43,119 nt of DNA from TMP-24 sp964600685 (GCA_964600685.1 CAZRKU010000014.1:1-43119); one strand, 5' to 3'. Counted from the stretch's first letter, positions 23,533 through 32,811 are shown. A program made the numbers and translations. The notes: generated by a model not told the origin, from the letters alone.

Positions 23533-24579
23533 TCAGTCGAGCAGGGCCGCGATCCGGTCGGCCAGACGATCCAGCGAAGGTTCGTCCAGACCTTCGGTCG
23601 CCAGCAGCCGGTCGTCCGGCCGTTCGAACCGCGTGCGGTGTTTCTCATAGCGCCGGTCATAGTGATCCTGCATCAACCCCGCCGCCAGCGCGGTGAAATC
23701 GCCACGTTCGGCCCATGACAGCCAATCGGCGATCCGGTCAGCCGGATGCAGCGGCCGCAGGCTTTCGACCACCTCCATCAGGCGGGCGCGGTCCGCCGTC
23801 ATGTCGCGGTAGGCTTCCGTCAGATAGGTGGCGCGCGCCGCAAGCGGGGCTGCGATGCGGATGCGGGGCGCGGCGCACATGGCGGCCCATAGCTGCTTGG
23901 GCAGCATCAGCCCGCCGATGCGCGAACTTTCCGCCTCCACCACCACCGGTCGGTCAGGGTCGAGCGCGCTGATCGCCACGGCAAGCCGCCCCTCGAAGGC
24001 CTTCTGCGACGGTTGCCCGCCCGCGCGATGACCAAAGAGCGAACCACGATGGTTGGCCAGCCCTTCGAGGTCGAGGACCGGGTGGCCGCGCCGCGCCAGC
24101 CGGGCCAGCAGATCGGTCTTGGCGGTCCCGGTGTTGCCGTCGAGAACCACCATCGGCGCCGGAAAGGCCCGGTCGTTCAGCGCCGCAACCACTAGCGACC
24201 GCCAGGCCTTGTAGCCACCCGCGATCAGTTCGACCCGCCATCCGACCTGCGCCAGGATCGTGGCGAACGATCCCGACCTCTGGCCGCCCCGCCAGCAATA
24301 GACCAGGGGCCGCCAGCCACCCGGCATCCCGGCCAGCGGCCCTTCGAGGTGCCGCGCCACATTGCGCGCCACCAGAGCCGCGCCGACCTTGCGCGCCAGA
24401 AACGGGCTTTCCTGTTTGTAGATCGTCCCGACACGCGCCCGCTCGTCGTCGTCCAGCACCGGCAGATTGACCGCCCCCGGCAGATGGTCCTCGGCATATT
24501 CCGACGGCGCACGCACGTCGATCACCGTGTCGAATCCGGCACCGGCAAGGTCGCGCAGCGAGGTCAGCGTCAATGCCAT
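23533..24579 (-). CDS. mnmH: tRNA 2-selenouridine synthase
   Basis: MnmH (SelU, YbbB) replaces the sulfur of 2-thiouridine in the wobble base of certain tRNAs with selenium, via a geranylated intermediate. The 348-residue protein has an N-terminal rhodanese domain with DVRAPSEYAEDHLPGA and the active cysteine in VYCWRGGQRSGS. A P-loop domain with GNTGTAKTDLL and VVVEAESSRIGG follows. Length is usual. It implies selenium use, although the selenophosphate synthetase gene selD is not in this window. It converges with fnrL across 12 bp and lies 33 bp downstream of the transpeptidase gene end, so it is probably not in one operon with fnrL. Confidence 0.95.
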   Translation of the reverse strand: MALTLTSLRDLAGAGFDTVIDVRAPSEYAEDHLPGAVNLPVLDDDERARVGTIYKQESPFLARKVGAALVARNVARHLEGPLAGMPGGWRPLVYCWRGGQRSGSFATILAQVGWRVELIAGGYKAWRSLVVAALNDRAFPAPMVVLDGNTGTAKTDLLARLARRGHPVLDLEGLANHRGSLFGHRAGGQPSQKAFEGRLAVAISALDPDRPVVVEAESSRIGGLMLPKQLWAAMCAAPRIRIAAPLAARATYLTEAYRDMTADRARLMEVVESLRPLHPADRIADWLSWAERGDFTALAAGLMQDHYDRRYEKHRTRFERPDDRLLATEGLDEPSLDRLADRIAALLD

Positions 24580-24612
24580 CTGTCTTTCGGTGTCGCGAAG
24601 GCGCCGGCCCGG

Positions 24613-25242
24613 TCAGTAGACCGTGACCTGCGCCCCGATCTGCACACGACCGTAGAGGTCGATCACATGTTCGTTAAGCATACGGATGCAGCCGTTCGAC
24701 ACCGACTTGCCGATCGAGTTCGGCTCGATCGTGCCATGGATGCGCACGGCCGTGTCGCGGCCATCCTGGTACAGATAGATCGCCCGCGCACCCAAGGGGT
24801 TCTTCGGCCCGCCCGGCATGCCCTTTTCGGCATATCTGGCATAGGCGGCGGGGTTGCGTTCCACCATTTCCGGCGTCGGCTTCCAACTGGGCCATTCGGC
24901 TTTCCTGCCGACCTCCGCCACACCGCGGTATTGCAGTTCGGCCTTGCCCACGGCGACGCCGTAGCGGATGGCATTTCCTTTTTTCGTAATGAAATAAAGC
25001 TGATACTTCGATGACAGGACGATGATGGAGCCAGGAACGAACTCCGGCTTGACCGTCACTTCGACCGGGTAAAGCTCGGGCGCGATGGTCAGGCCGGGCA
25101 GCGGGGCTTCGGCACTGCCCAAAACCAGCGGATCAAGCGGGGGAACTGCGGCGGACGTTGAAAACAGCCCCTGCGCCCGCGCCGCTGCCGGCAGCAGCGC
25201 GGCGGCGGTCAGACTGGCAAGGACGGAACGGCGATCTGGCAT
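24613..25242 (-). CDS. L,D-transpeptidase (YkuD/ErfK family)
   Basis: This 209-residue periplasmic enzyme would form L,D cross-links in peptidoglycan or attach proteins to it. The catalytic motif HGTIEPNSIGKSVSNGCIRM holds the His, Ser and Cys of the YkuD family, with the Cys as nucleophile. The start MPDRRSVLASLTAAALLPAA at 25242 has GGAGG upstream with a short AT-rich spacer. The double arginine before a hydrophobic core is compatible with Tat export. The frame is also open a further 17 codons upstream without a ribosome binding site. It is encoded on the same strand as mnmH. Confidence 0.92.
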   Translation of the reverse strand: MPDRRSVLASLTAAALLPAAARAQGLFSTSAAVPPLDPLVLGSAEAPLPGLTIAPELYPVEVTVKPEFVPGSIIVLSSKYQLYFITKKGNAIRYGVAVGKAELQYRGVAEVGRKAEWPSWKPTPEMVERNPAAYARYAEKGMPGGPKNPLGARAIYLYQDGRDTAVRIHGTIEPNSIGKSVSNGCIRMLNEHVIDLYGRVQIGAQVTVY

Positions 25243-25369
25243 GTTATCCTCCGGACTTTGCGCCCAGAATCGGGATTTTCCCGCCAAGTGCAACAGGCAA
25301 ACGAATTGCGCCGGTACAGGGTTGCAGACTTGCCTCAGGGGCCGATCTGCACGCCGGGCGCATCCGGGT

Positions 25370-25495
25370 TCAGAAGCTCTCGATCCTGAGCGTGACGAGA
25401 TCGCCTACACCCATCGTCGTCCCCGGCGTGGGGGCAACCGCCGCGAACACCAGCGGGGCAAGACAGACGAAGGTAAAGCGACGGGATGCGAGCAT
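25370..25495 (-). CDS. Candidate 41-residue secreted peptide
   Basis: A short minus-strand frame reads MLASRRFTFVCLAPLVFAAV, then APTPGTTMGVGDLVTLRIES-F and a stop. AGAGG lies 8 bp before the ATG. The N-terminus looks like a signal peptide with two arginines and a hydrophobic core; only about 20 residues would remain after cleavage. It lies upstream of and in the same direction as the L,D-transpeptidase gene. It may be a real small gene or the shortened start of a longer lost gene. I do not recognise it. Confidence 0.42.
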   Translation of the reverse strand: MLASRRFTFVCLAPLVFAAVAPTPGTTMGVGDLVTLRIESF

Positions 25496-26012
25496 GAAAT
25501 CAACCTCTCTGGTTTTGGCTCTCCCTGCGCGAGGGACGTTGTACGATCATGGCCAGGGGGGAGCGCGACCGGATCGGCGAAAGGCTTGTCCTTTGCGCGG
25601 TCCCAGCGCGCCGGTTTCTGTCACTCCGGGCCCGGCCCGGTCGGGCCTCTTCCGCATCGCCTCGGCACGCCAATCAGCCATCGCAACCACCGGCGAGGTC
25701 GTCCGCGGCAACCGAAACCACTGGAAAAGCAGCCCTCGGGCTCAGGTTGCGAAACAACAGTTCGTGGGTGGAGGAGAAGACGGCCTGAGGTCAGCCCCTC
25801 TCTGCCCTGCGGAACATTGCCCTCTCGCGCGGCAATGGGACGCGATGGGCGGCGGCCATGGGCCGGCGCGCGGGCTGGCCCACGGAAAGCTTCGGCAGGT
25901 CGAGCGGGACGGCAGCGGGCGCCCCCGGGATCAACTCTGCCATGACCTGCACCTCCATGGCGCAGGTTGGCGCCTGCGGGGGAAATTCGGTAAAAGTGAT
26001 CAGGTCAAGTTT
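25496..26012. other. Gene-poor stretch before the AsnC-type operon
   Basis: I find no convincing protein here: frames on both strands are short or have composition typical of chance frames in GC-rich DNA. A hairpin CGCAGG (25961-25966) / CCTGCG (25973-25978) and a GGCCCGGCCCGG-like dyad near 25628-25646 are present. The last part, from about 25980 to 26100, turns markedly AT-rich and holds the control elements listed separately. Confidence 0.4.
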
Positions 26013-26080
26013 CCGATTAGGAGGCTAATCCGCATAATAACTTCCGATTCGGAAATACTTATGTTGACTTTCTACCGATT
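26013..26080. promoter_or_regulatory. Three CCGATT repeats at 31 bp spacing (candidate Lrp/AsnC operator)
   Basis: CCGATT occurs at 26013-26018, 26044-26049 and 26075-26080, exactly 31 bp apart (three helical turns). The middle copy is within TTCCGA-T-TCGGAA (26042-26054), a perfect dyad. The first is within GATTAG-GAGG-CTAATC (26015-26030). TTGACT at 26064-26069 is a good -35 candidate between the second and third copies. The 31 bp phasing is what an Lrp/AsnC octamer wrapping DNA would need; the next gene encodes such a protein. Confidence 0.6.
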
Positions 26081-26140
26081 CTGCCAAATCTTTGTGCCAG
26101 GGAATTGTGGGCGACCACATGAGTCTCGGGGAGGGGCACC

Positions 26141-26644
26141 TTGGCACAACTGGTGGAAATCGACGATCTGGACCGGGCGATCATCGCCCTGTTGACCGAG
26201 GATGGTCGCCTGTCCGCTTCCGAGATATCGGCGCGCATAGGAGGGGTGACCGAGCGCACGGTGCGCAACCGGATCGCGGCACTTCTGCAAAACCGCCATA
26301 TCGTCATCGGCGCCATTCCCGACCCCACCGCGCTTGGCCGCGATGTGCAGGCCGACGTGCTCATCCGGGTCGAACCGGGTAAGATCGACCGGGTCGCCAT
26401 CGAACTGGGCGAATATGACGAAGTCGGCTATCTGGCTGCCACGACCGGGGAATACAACCTGACAGCGGCGATCTTCGTGACCACGCACGCCGAACTGCTG
26501 GATTTCACCGAAAACGTCATCGGCAAGATCTCGGGCGTCCAGCGTGTCGTCCCCTGCATGATCCTGCGCATGTACAAAGTCTTTGGAACCCGGACCACCG
26601 CGCTGAGCCGCGGGGCAGCGACCAGATCAGGAAAATCGAAATGA
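26141..26644 (+). CDS. Lrp/AsnC-family transcriptional regulator
   Basis: The 167-residue protein has an N-terminal winged helix (LDRAIIALLTEDGRLSASEI and RTVRNRIAALLQ) and a C-terminal RAM ligand domain (VQADVLIRVEPGKIDRVAIE onward). Family members bind amino acids or related small molecules as octamers. The start is a TTG at 26141 with GAGGGG 4 bp upstream; a GTG at 26153 is a possible alternative. It is the first gene of the operon and overlaps the next by ATGA, so it probably senses the transported or degraded compound and controls the operon from the CCGATT repeats upstream. Confidence 0.9.
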   Translation: MAQLVEIDDLDRAIIALLTEDGRLSASEISARIGGVTERTVRNRIAALLQNRHIVIGAIPDPTALGRDVQADVLIRVEPGKIDRVAIELGEYDEVGYLAATTGEYNLTAAIFVTTHAELLDFTENVIGKISGVQRVVPCMILRMYKVFGTRTTALSRGAATRSGKSK

Positions 26645-28194
26645 CCGGAATGTTGCGGATCGGTGTCGACGTCGGCGGCACCAACACCGACGCGGCTTTG
26701 CTGCGCGGCAGTGAGGTGCTGGCCACGATCAAGACGGCGACGACGGCGGACGTGACCGGCGGCGTTTCGGCGGCGATCCGGTCGGTTCTGGCGGCCGAAG
26801 GAATTGCCGGATCGGCAGTCGGCGCGGTGATGATCGGCACCACGCACTTCCTCAATGCCGTCGTCGAAGGACGACATCTGGAAAAGACCGGCGTCCTGCG
26901 TCTGTGCGGGGCGGCGACCCGGTCGCTGCCGCCGATGATCGACTGGCCCGACGATCTGAAATCGCTGGTCGATGGCGGCGCGGCGCTGGTGGGCGGCGGT
27001 GTCCATTTTGACGGCTCCTCGATCGCGCCACTGGACGGCCATGCGATCCGCGCCGCCTGTGCGGACTGGCGCAAGTCCGGAGTGACGGCAGTGGCAATCT
27101 GTTCGGTTTTCGCGCTGGTCGATGCGCGGATGGAACTGGCCGCGGCCGAGATCGTGGCGAATGAACTGCCGGACGTGGCGATCAGCCTGTCGCACCGGAT
27201 CGGGCGCACCGGACTTCTGCAGCGCGAAAGTGCGACCATCCTGAACGCGAGCCTGCACCGGATCGGCAAGGAAACGGTCGCTGCCTTCCGCGATGCTTTT
27301 GCAGACCTTGGCATGACCTGCCCGCTTTATCTGACCCAGAACGACGGAACGCTGATGTCGGCGGACTATGCCGAACGCTTCCCGGTCTTCACCATTGCTT
27401 CCGGCCCGACCAACTCGATGCGCGGTGCCGCGTTCCTGACCGGGCTGACGGATGCGGCGGTCATCGACGTCGGCGGGACGACGACGGATATCGGCATGCT
27501 GGTCGGCGGTTTCCCCAGAAGCCGCAGCGAGGGCGCGGTGATTGCCGGGGTGCGGACCAACTTCCGCGTGCCCGACGTGTTTTCCTTCGGACTGGGCGGC
27601 GGCAGTCTGGTGCGCACCGGGGGCAAGCTGACGATCGGGCCGGATTCGGTCGGCTTTCGTCTGCCGCAAAAGGCGCTGTGCTTTGGTGGCGATACGCTGA
27701 CGGCGACCGACATCGCGGTTGCTGCGGGGTTGGTGACGCTCGGCGATCCGGGGCGGCTCAAGCACCTGGATGCTGCGATGATCCGCGCGGCGCTGGCCAA
27801 GATGAAGACCGACGTCGAAACCGTTCTGGACCAGATGAAGCCGGGACCGGAACCCATTCCGGCGGTTCTGGTCGGCGGTGGCTCGGTCCTGATCGACGGG
27901 CTCCTGGACGGAACCAGCCAGTCGCTCAAGCCCGATCATTTCGGCTCGGCCAATGCCATCGGCGCCGCCATCGCGCAGGTGTCCGGCGAGGTGGACAGCG
28001 TTGTGTCGCTGGAAGGCACGACGCGCGAGGCTGCCCTTGCCGGCGTTGTTGCAGAGGCCCGGCACCGGGCCGTCGAAGCGGGCGCGGCGGAAGCGACGGT
28101 CACACTTGCCGAGGTCGAGGAAACACCCCTGTCTTATCTGCCGGGCAATGCGATCCGCATCGCCGCCAAGGTGGTCGGAGATCTTGCAGCATGA
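26641..28194 (+). CDS. Hydantoinase/oxoprolinase family protein (short HyuA-like)
   Basis: This family has an actin-like ATPase fold that opens hydantoin or 5-oxoproline type rings with ATP. The N-terminus reads MLRIGVDVGGTNTDAALLRG, the hydantoinase/oxoprolinase N-terminal phosphate loop. The second phosphate motif is DAAVIDVGGTTTDIGMLVGG, and DVFSFGLGGGSLVRTGGKL follows. At 517 residues it is shorter than classic HyuA (about 690). The family's C-terminal region seems missing, so the DUF917 partner encoded next may supply the rest of the function. It overlaps both neighbours by 4 bp. A role in degrading a cyclic amide imported by the downstream transporter is inferred; the substrate is unknown. 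Confidence 0.87.
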   Translation: MTGMLRIGVDVGGTNTDAALLRGSEVLATIKTATTADVTGGVSAAIRSVLAAEGIAGSAVGAVMIGTTHFLNAVVEGRHLEKTGVLRLCGAATRSLPPMIDWPDDLKSLVDGGAALVGGGVHFDGSSIAPLDGHAIRAACADWRKSGVTAVAICSVFALVDARMELAAAEIVANELPDVAISLSHRIGRTGLLQRESATILNASLHRIGKETVAAFRDAFADLGMTCPLYLTQNDGTLMSADYAERFPVFTIASGPTNSMRGAAFLTGLTDAAVIDVGGTTTDIGMLVGGFPRSRSEGAVIAGVRTNFRVPDVFSFGLGGGSLVRTGGKLTIGPDSVGFRLPQKALCFGGDTLTATDIAVAAGLVTLGDPGRLKHLDAAMIRAALAKMKTDVETVLDQMKPGPEPIPAVLVGGGSVLIDGLLDGTSQSLKPDHFGSANAIGAAIAQVSGEVDSVVSLEGTTREAALAGVVAEARHRAVEAGAAEATVTLAEVEETPLSYLPGNAIRIAAKVVGDLAA

Positions 28195-29360
28195 AAATCT
28201 GGACACTTACCGAAACGGATATCGACCGCATCGCGCTGGGCGCAGGCATTCTGGGAACCGGCGGTGGCGGCAATCCCTATCTGGGAATGCTGATGACCAA
28301 GGCCCAGCTCAAGGCGGGCCGCGCCATCAAGGTCATCCGGCCCTGCGATCTGGCCCCCGACGCGCATGTACTGGCCCTTGGCAATATCGGTGCGCCAACT
28401 GTCAGCATCGAGAAGATGGAGGAGGGCGACGAAGGTATCCGTGTCCTGCGCGCCATCGAAAAGCACACCGGTCGCAAGGTCGATGCGGTGATCGCCGACG
28501 AGATCGGCGGATCGAACGGATTGGCGCCGATGATCACCGCGGCCAAGCTCGGCCTGCCGGTCGTCGATGCCGACGGCATGGGCCGCGCCTTTCCCGAAGT
28601 GCAGATGACCACCTTCTTCATTCACGGTCAGGCCTCGCAACCGGCGGCTCTGGCCGACGCTTTGGGCAACATCATGCTGGTGACCGAAGCGACGTCGCCG
28701 GAAATGCTGGAAAAGCTGATGCGGGCCGGGACGGTGGCGATGGGCTGCACCGCGCACATGAGCACTGCACCCATGGATGGTGCGTTCATCAAAAGCTACG
28801 GCGTTCCGCATTCGGTCAGTCAGGCGTGGGAACTGGGCGACACGGTCCTTGCGGCGCGCGCGGCCAAGGCCGATCCGGTCGGCGCGCTGCTGGCGCGGTC
28901 GGGCGGGACGCTGCTGATGAAGGGCAAGGTCACCGACATCGGGCGGCGTATCGCTGCAGGGTTCGTGCGCGGCAGCCTGACCGTGACCGGGCTGGAGGGC
29001 TTTTCCGGCCGCAGCATGACCATCGGCATCCAGAACGAGTATCTGGTGGCCCGCGAAGGCGACGACATTCTGGCGATGGTCCCCGACCTGATCTGCATCG
29101 TCGACACGGAAACCGGCCGCCCCGTCACCACCGAGGAACAGCGCTACGGACTCAGGGTCAGCGTCATCGCCATTCCGGCCCCGGCGCTTCTGCGCTCGGA
29201 GATCGCGCTGAAATCGGTCGGGCCGCGCGCCTTTGGCTACGATTTCGACTTCGTGCCGCTGGGCGCTCCGACCGAGGCGCAGCCCGTTGCCGCCTATCAA
29301 GAGACTGACACATCCGGCAAACGCCCACTCACCCCAATCCATTCGGGAGCACTGTCATGA
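28191..29360 (+). CDS. DUF917 (S-methylthiohydantoin desulfurase-like) family protein
   Basis: The 389-residue protein matches the DUF917 family, with ALGAGILGTGGGGNPYLG near the start, then DEIGGSNGLAPMITAAKLGL and VVDADGMGRAFPEVQM. I recall that the N-terminal domain of this family has been renamed after S-methylthiohydantoin desulfurase, but have no search to confirm it. Genes of this family often sit beside HyuA-like genes, and together they probably form one enzyme or act in sequence. It overlaps the hyuA-like gene and the binding-protein gene by 4 bp each. The hydrolysed bond (C-N or C-S) cannot be decided from sequence. Confidence 0.87.
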   Translation: MKIWTLTETDIDRIALGAGILGTGGGGNPYLGMLMTKAQLKAGRAIKVIRPCDLAPDAHVLALGNIGAPTVSIEKMEEGDEGIRVLRAIEKHTGRKVDAVIADEIGGSNGLAPMITAAKLGLPVVDADGMGRAFPEVQMTTFFIHGQASQPAALADALGNIMLVTEATSPEMLEKLMRAGTVAMGCTAHMSTAPMDGAFIKSYGVPHSVSQAWELGDTVLAARAAKADPVGALLARSGGTLLMKGKVTDIGRRIAAGFVRGSLTVTGLEGFSGRSMTIGIQNEYLVAREGDDILAMVPDLICIVDTETGRPVTTEEQRYGLRVSVIAIPAPALLRSEIALKSVGPRAFGYDFDFVPLGAPTEAQPVAAYQETDTSGKRPLTPIHSGALS

Positions 29361-30934
29361 ATCGTCGCGACCTTCTGAAATCCGCCGCCCTGACTGCCTT
29401 CGCCACTGCCGCCTACACGACCAGCGCCCGCTGGAGCGTCGCCTTCGCCCAGGAGGGCGGCAAGATCATCACGCTGGCACACCCGGCGGGGTTCCCCGAC
29501 CTTGATCCGGCGACATCCTTCTCGAACGACGGCGCGGTGCTGGCCAACGTCTATGAAACCCTGACCCGATACATCCCGGCGCGCGACGGGCAGGAGGCCA
29601 GGGTCGAGCCGGTTCTGGCCGAAAGCTGGGACGTCTCGGCGGATGGGCTGACCTGGACCTTCCGCCTGCGCCCGGGCGTGACGTTCCACGATGGCGCTGA
29701 TCTGACCGCGGAAGCCGTGAAAGGTTCCATCGAGCGGACGATGAAGATCGGCGGCGGTGCCGCGTTCATCTGGTCGGCGGTGTCGGCGATTGAAACGCCC
29801 GATCCGATGACCGTCGTGATGAAGCTGTCGGCGCCGCAGCCGATGGACATGACGGCGGCGGCGGGTTTCGCCGCCTGGATCCTCAGCCCCGGCGCGCTCG
29901 ACAAGGACAATGCCTGGTTCAACGCCGGCAATGGCGCCGGCACTGGTCCATATATGATGGAGCGCTATGAGCCCGGCCAACGCGCCATCCTCACGCGCAA
30001 TCCCAACTATTGGGGTCAAATGCCGGAAGGGGCGTTCGACAAGGCGGTCTTCGAGATCGTCGAGGATGCGGTTCTGGCGCAGAGCATGATCGAAAGTGGC
30101 GAGGCCGACTGGACCTACAGCCTGCCCTACGAAAACCTGGACGCGCTGAGGGCCAATCCCGATCTGAGCGTTGTCTCGAACCCCTCGTTCGAAACGCTCG
30201 TCGGACTTTACAACACCCGCAAGGCGCCACTTGACCGGCCGAAGGTCCGTCAGGCCCTGTCGATGGCTTTCCCGTATGACGATGTCATTCTGGCCGGAAC
30301 CGCCGGGCTGGGCAGCCGGGCAATGGGGGTCATTCCGGCGGGCATCTGGGGGCATGACAGCGCCGCCCCGGTCCCGCAGACCGACCTGGACGGCGCACGC
30401 GCCCTTCTGACCGAGGAGGGCATCATGGATACCGGGCTGGAACTGGTCATGACCTACGCGACCGGCGATGCGCTGGAATCCGTCGCCGCCGAACTCTGGA
30501 AGGCAAACCTTGAAACCCTTGGCATCACGCTGACGCTGCAGCCGATGAACTGGGAGGCGCAGTGGCAACTGGCCAAGTCCGATCCCGCTGCCGCTCAGGA
30601 CATCTTCGTGATGTACTGGTGGCCGACCTACGTGACGCCCTACGACTATCTGTTCAACCTGTTCCGCTCGGAAGACGCGCCGAACTACAACCTTGGCTAT
30701 TACGCCGACCCGGCGTTCGACCAGATGATCGACGATGCCAACAGCCTGTCGGGGACCGACCGCGCCAGGGCCGAACAGATGTTCAAGGACGCGCAGCGCA
30801 AGATCATCACCGAAGCGGCGGCGGTTTTCATCCTTGACCGACCGAACATCCATGTCATCCGCTCAGACATCAAGGGTTACACCGACAATCCGGCCTATGG
30901 CCATGTAACCTTTCTCAATGAAATGAGCCGATAG
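29357..30934 (+). CDS. Periplasmic solute-binding protein of a Dpp/Opp-type importer
   Basis: This 525-residue SBP family 5 protein starts MNRRDLLKSAALTAFATAAY, a Tat-type signal (N-R-R-D-L-L) with cleavage near VAFAQEG. Family marks include GVTFHDGADLTAEAVKGSIE and GTGPYMMERYEPGQRA. The permease and ATPase genes follow in order, so the transporter is complete. Family 5 proteins bind peptides, but also nickel, heme and small amides. Export in folded form by Tat is inferred from the signal. Confidence 0.93.
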   Translation: MNRRDLLKSAALTAFATAAYTTSARWSVAFAQEGGKIITLAHPAGFPDLDPATSFSNDGAVLANVYETLTRYIPARDGQEARVEPVLAESWDVSADGLTWTFRLRPGVTFHDGADLTAEAVKGSIERTMKIGGGAAFIWSAVSAIETPDPMTVVMKLSAPQPMDMTAAAGFAAWILSPGALDKDNAWFNAGNGAGTGPYMMERYEPGQRAILTRNPNYWGQMPEGAFDKAVFEIVEDAVLAQSMIESGEADWTYSLPYENLDALRANPDLSVVSNPSFETLVGLYNTRKAPLDRPKVRQALSMAFPYDDVILAGTAGLGSRAMGVIPAGIWGHDSAAPVPQTDLDGARALLTEEGIMDTGLELVMTYATGDALESVAAELWKANLETLGITLTLQPMNWEAQWQLAKSDPAAAQDIFVMYWWPTYVTPYDYLFNLFRSEDAPNYNLGYYADPAFDQMIDDANSLSGTDRARAEQMFKDAQRKIITEAAAVFILDRPNIHVIRSDIKGYTDNPAYGHVTFLNEMSR

Positions 30935-30952
30935 CACGGGGGATCAGGGGCG

Positions 30953-31975
30953 ATGGATCTGACACGTTACTTCCTCCGCCGCCTGGTCCTGTCGGCTTTT
31001 GTCGTGCTGGGCGTGACGGTGCTGGTGTTCGTGGTGGCACAGGTGGTGCCATCCGATCCGGCCGCACTTTACGCCGGGCCGCGGCCCAATGCCGAGCAGA
31101 TCGCAAAGGCGCGCGAAGAGCTGAACCTCGATGCGCCTTTGCCGGAACGGTTTGCTCACTTTGCCCGCGCGATGGCGACGGGTGATTTCGGCGTTTCCTA
31201 CAAATCGCGGCGCCTGATCGCCGAGGATCTGGGGGTCTACCTGCCCGCAACCCTGGAACTGGCGGTCTTTTCGACGGGTCTGGCGCTTCTGATCGGCATT
31301 CCGAGCGGGGTGATGGCCGCCGCGCGCCGCGGCAGCGTCCTGGATCGGCTGAGCGGACTTGGCTCGATCGCTGCGGTGGCCATGCCGACCTTCTTCCTGG
31401 CGATGCTGCTGCAGGTCGTCTTCGCGCAATGGCTCGACATCCTGCCCCTGTCCGGTCGCATGTCGCGGGAATTCTCGGTGATTGATCCCTTGCCCGCCAT
31501 CACCGGCTTCAACCTGATCGACGCGGTTCTGGCCGGACGTCCCGCGGCTTTCCGGGATGCATTCCTGCATCTGATCCTGCCCGCCCTGACGCTCGCCGCC
31601 TATCCGGCGGGGGTCGCCATGCGCCTGACCCGATCCGCCATGATCGAGATCCTGGAAAGGCGGCATATCGTGGCTGCGCGCGCGCTTGGCCTGTCGGAGC
31701 CGCGCATCCTGTTCGGTCACGCCCTGCCCAATGCCGTCGGACCGGCGCTGACCGTCATCGGGCTCAGCTTTGCCTATGCGCTGACCGGTGCCGTGCTGGT
31801 CGAGATCATCTTCGCCTGGCCCGGTCTGGGGCGCTATGTGTCGGAGGCCATCCTGTCGAAGGACTTCCCGGTGATCGCCGCGGCCACACTCGTGGTGACG
31901 CTTTGTTATGTGGTGATGAACCTGATCATCGATCTGGCGCAGGCGATGGTTGATCCGCGGGTGGCACTGTCATGA
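30953..31975 (+). CDS. Dpp/Opp-type ABC transporter permease (DppB-like)
   Basis: The 340-residue membrane protein starts MDLTRYFLRRLVLSAFVVLG and has the usual six-helix DppB layout with a periplasmic segment YAGPRPNAEQIAKAREELNL. The coupling-loop motif is HIVAARALGLSEPRILFGHA. It follows the binding-protein gene by 18 bp and overlaps the next permease gene by 4 bp. Confidence 0.94.
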   Translation: MDLTRYFLRRLVLSAFVVLGVTVLVFVVAQVVPSDPAALYAGPRPNAEQIAKAREELNLDAPLPERFAHFARAMATGDFGVSYKSRRLIAEDLGVYLPATLELAVFSTGLALLIGIPSGVMAAARRGSVLDRLSGLGSIAAVAMPTFFLAMLLQVVFAQWLDILPLSGRMSREFSVIDPLPAITGFNLIDAVLAGRPAAFRDAFLHLILPALTLAAYPAGVAMRLTRSAMIEILERRHIVAARALGLSEPRILFGHALPNAVGPALTVIGLSFAYALTGAVLVEIIFAWPGLGRYVSEAILSKDFPVIAAATLVVTLCYVVMNLIIDLAQAMVDPRVALS

Positions 31976-32811
31976 AGATGATCTTCAACCGGCTGGGTCT
32001 GGCGGGAACCACCTGCCTGGCCGTCATCCTGCTGTTCGTGGCGCTGGCAATTCTCGCGCCAATCCTGTCGCCCTATCCGGGGCAGGGGGCGGGGGCACCG
32101 AACATCGCTGCGAAATTTCGCGCGCCCTCGGCGGAGTTCTGGCTGGGCACCGACCATCTGGGCCGCGACATGCTGAGCCGGGTGATCTACGGCGCGCGCG
32201 TGTCCCTGACTACCGGATTCCTGATCGTCGGCTTCTCGCTCTTGATCGGGTTGCCGGTTGGCCTGGCGGCGGGCTATTTCGGCGGATGGGTCGACGAAGC
32301 CCTGATGCGGGTTACCGACATCTTCCTCGCCTTCCCGGCCTTGCTTCTGGCGGTGCTGATGGCGGCGGCGCTGGGGGCGGGCATGCTCAACTGCATCATT
32401 GCCGTCGCGGTCACCTGGTGGCCCTGGTACGCGCGGATGGCCCGCGCCGAAGTCCTGGTGCTGCGCGGCCAGCCCTATGTCGAGGCAGCAAGGCTGATGG
32501 GCGTATCTCACGCCCGCATCATCACCCGCCACATATTGCCGGCGGCGATCCGGCCGCTCGGGGTGCAGGCAGCGCTGGACGTGGGGCCGGCACTACTGAC
32601 CGCTTCAGCGCTTTCCTTTCTTGGTCTTGGCATCCTTCCGCCAACGGCAGACTGGGGACAGATGGTCAACGCCGGTCGTGGCTTCTTCCCTGATCGCTGG
32701 TGGTATTCGGCGGCGCCGGGCCTCTCAATCTTCATCCTGGCTCTGGCGTTCAGCCTGCTGGGCGATGCGCTGCGTGACAAGGACGGAGGCAGATCCCATG
32801 CCGATGCTTGA
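31972..32811 (+). CDS. Dpp/Opp-type ABC transporter permease (DppC-like)
   Basis: The 279-residue permease starts MKMIFNRLGLAGTTCLAVIL. The periplasmic region carries FWLGTDHLGRDMLSRVIYGA, the typical DppC landmark, and the coupling loop is PYVEAARLMGVSHARIITRH. It pairs with the preceding permease. Its last 14 bp overlap the first ATPase gene. Confidence 0.94.
   Translation: MKMIFNRLGLAGTTCLAVILLFVALAILAPILSPYPGQGAGAPNIAAKFRAPSAEFWLGTDHLGRDMLSRVIYGARVSLTTGFLIVGFSLLIGLPVGLAAGYFGGWVDEALMRVTDIFLAFPALLLAVLMAAALGAGMLNCIIAVAVTWWPWYARMARAEVLVLRGQPYVEAARLMGVSHARIITRHILPAAIRPLGVQAALDVGPALLTASALSFLGLGILPPTADWGQMVNAGRGFFPDRWWYSAAPGLSIFILALAFSLLGDALRDKDGGRSHADA

Noticed and set aside
25085..26195. Open plus-strand frames across 25085-26195
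   Set aside because: They span the L,D-transpeptidase antisense and the gene-poor stretch, with no start context and chance-like composition.
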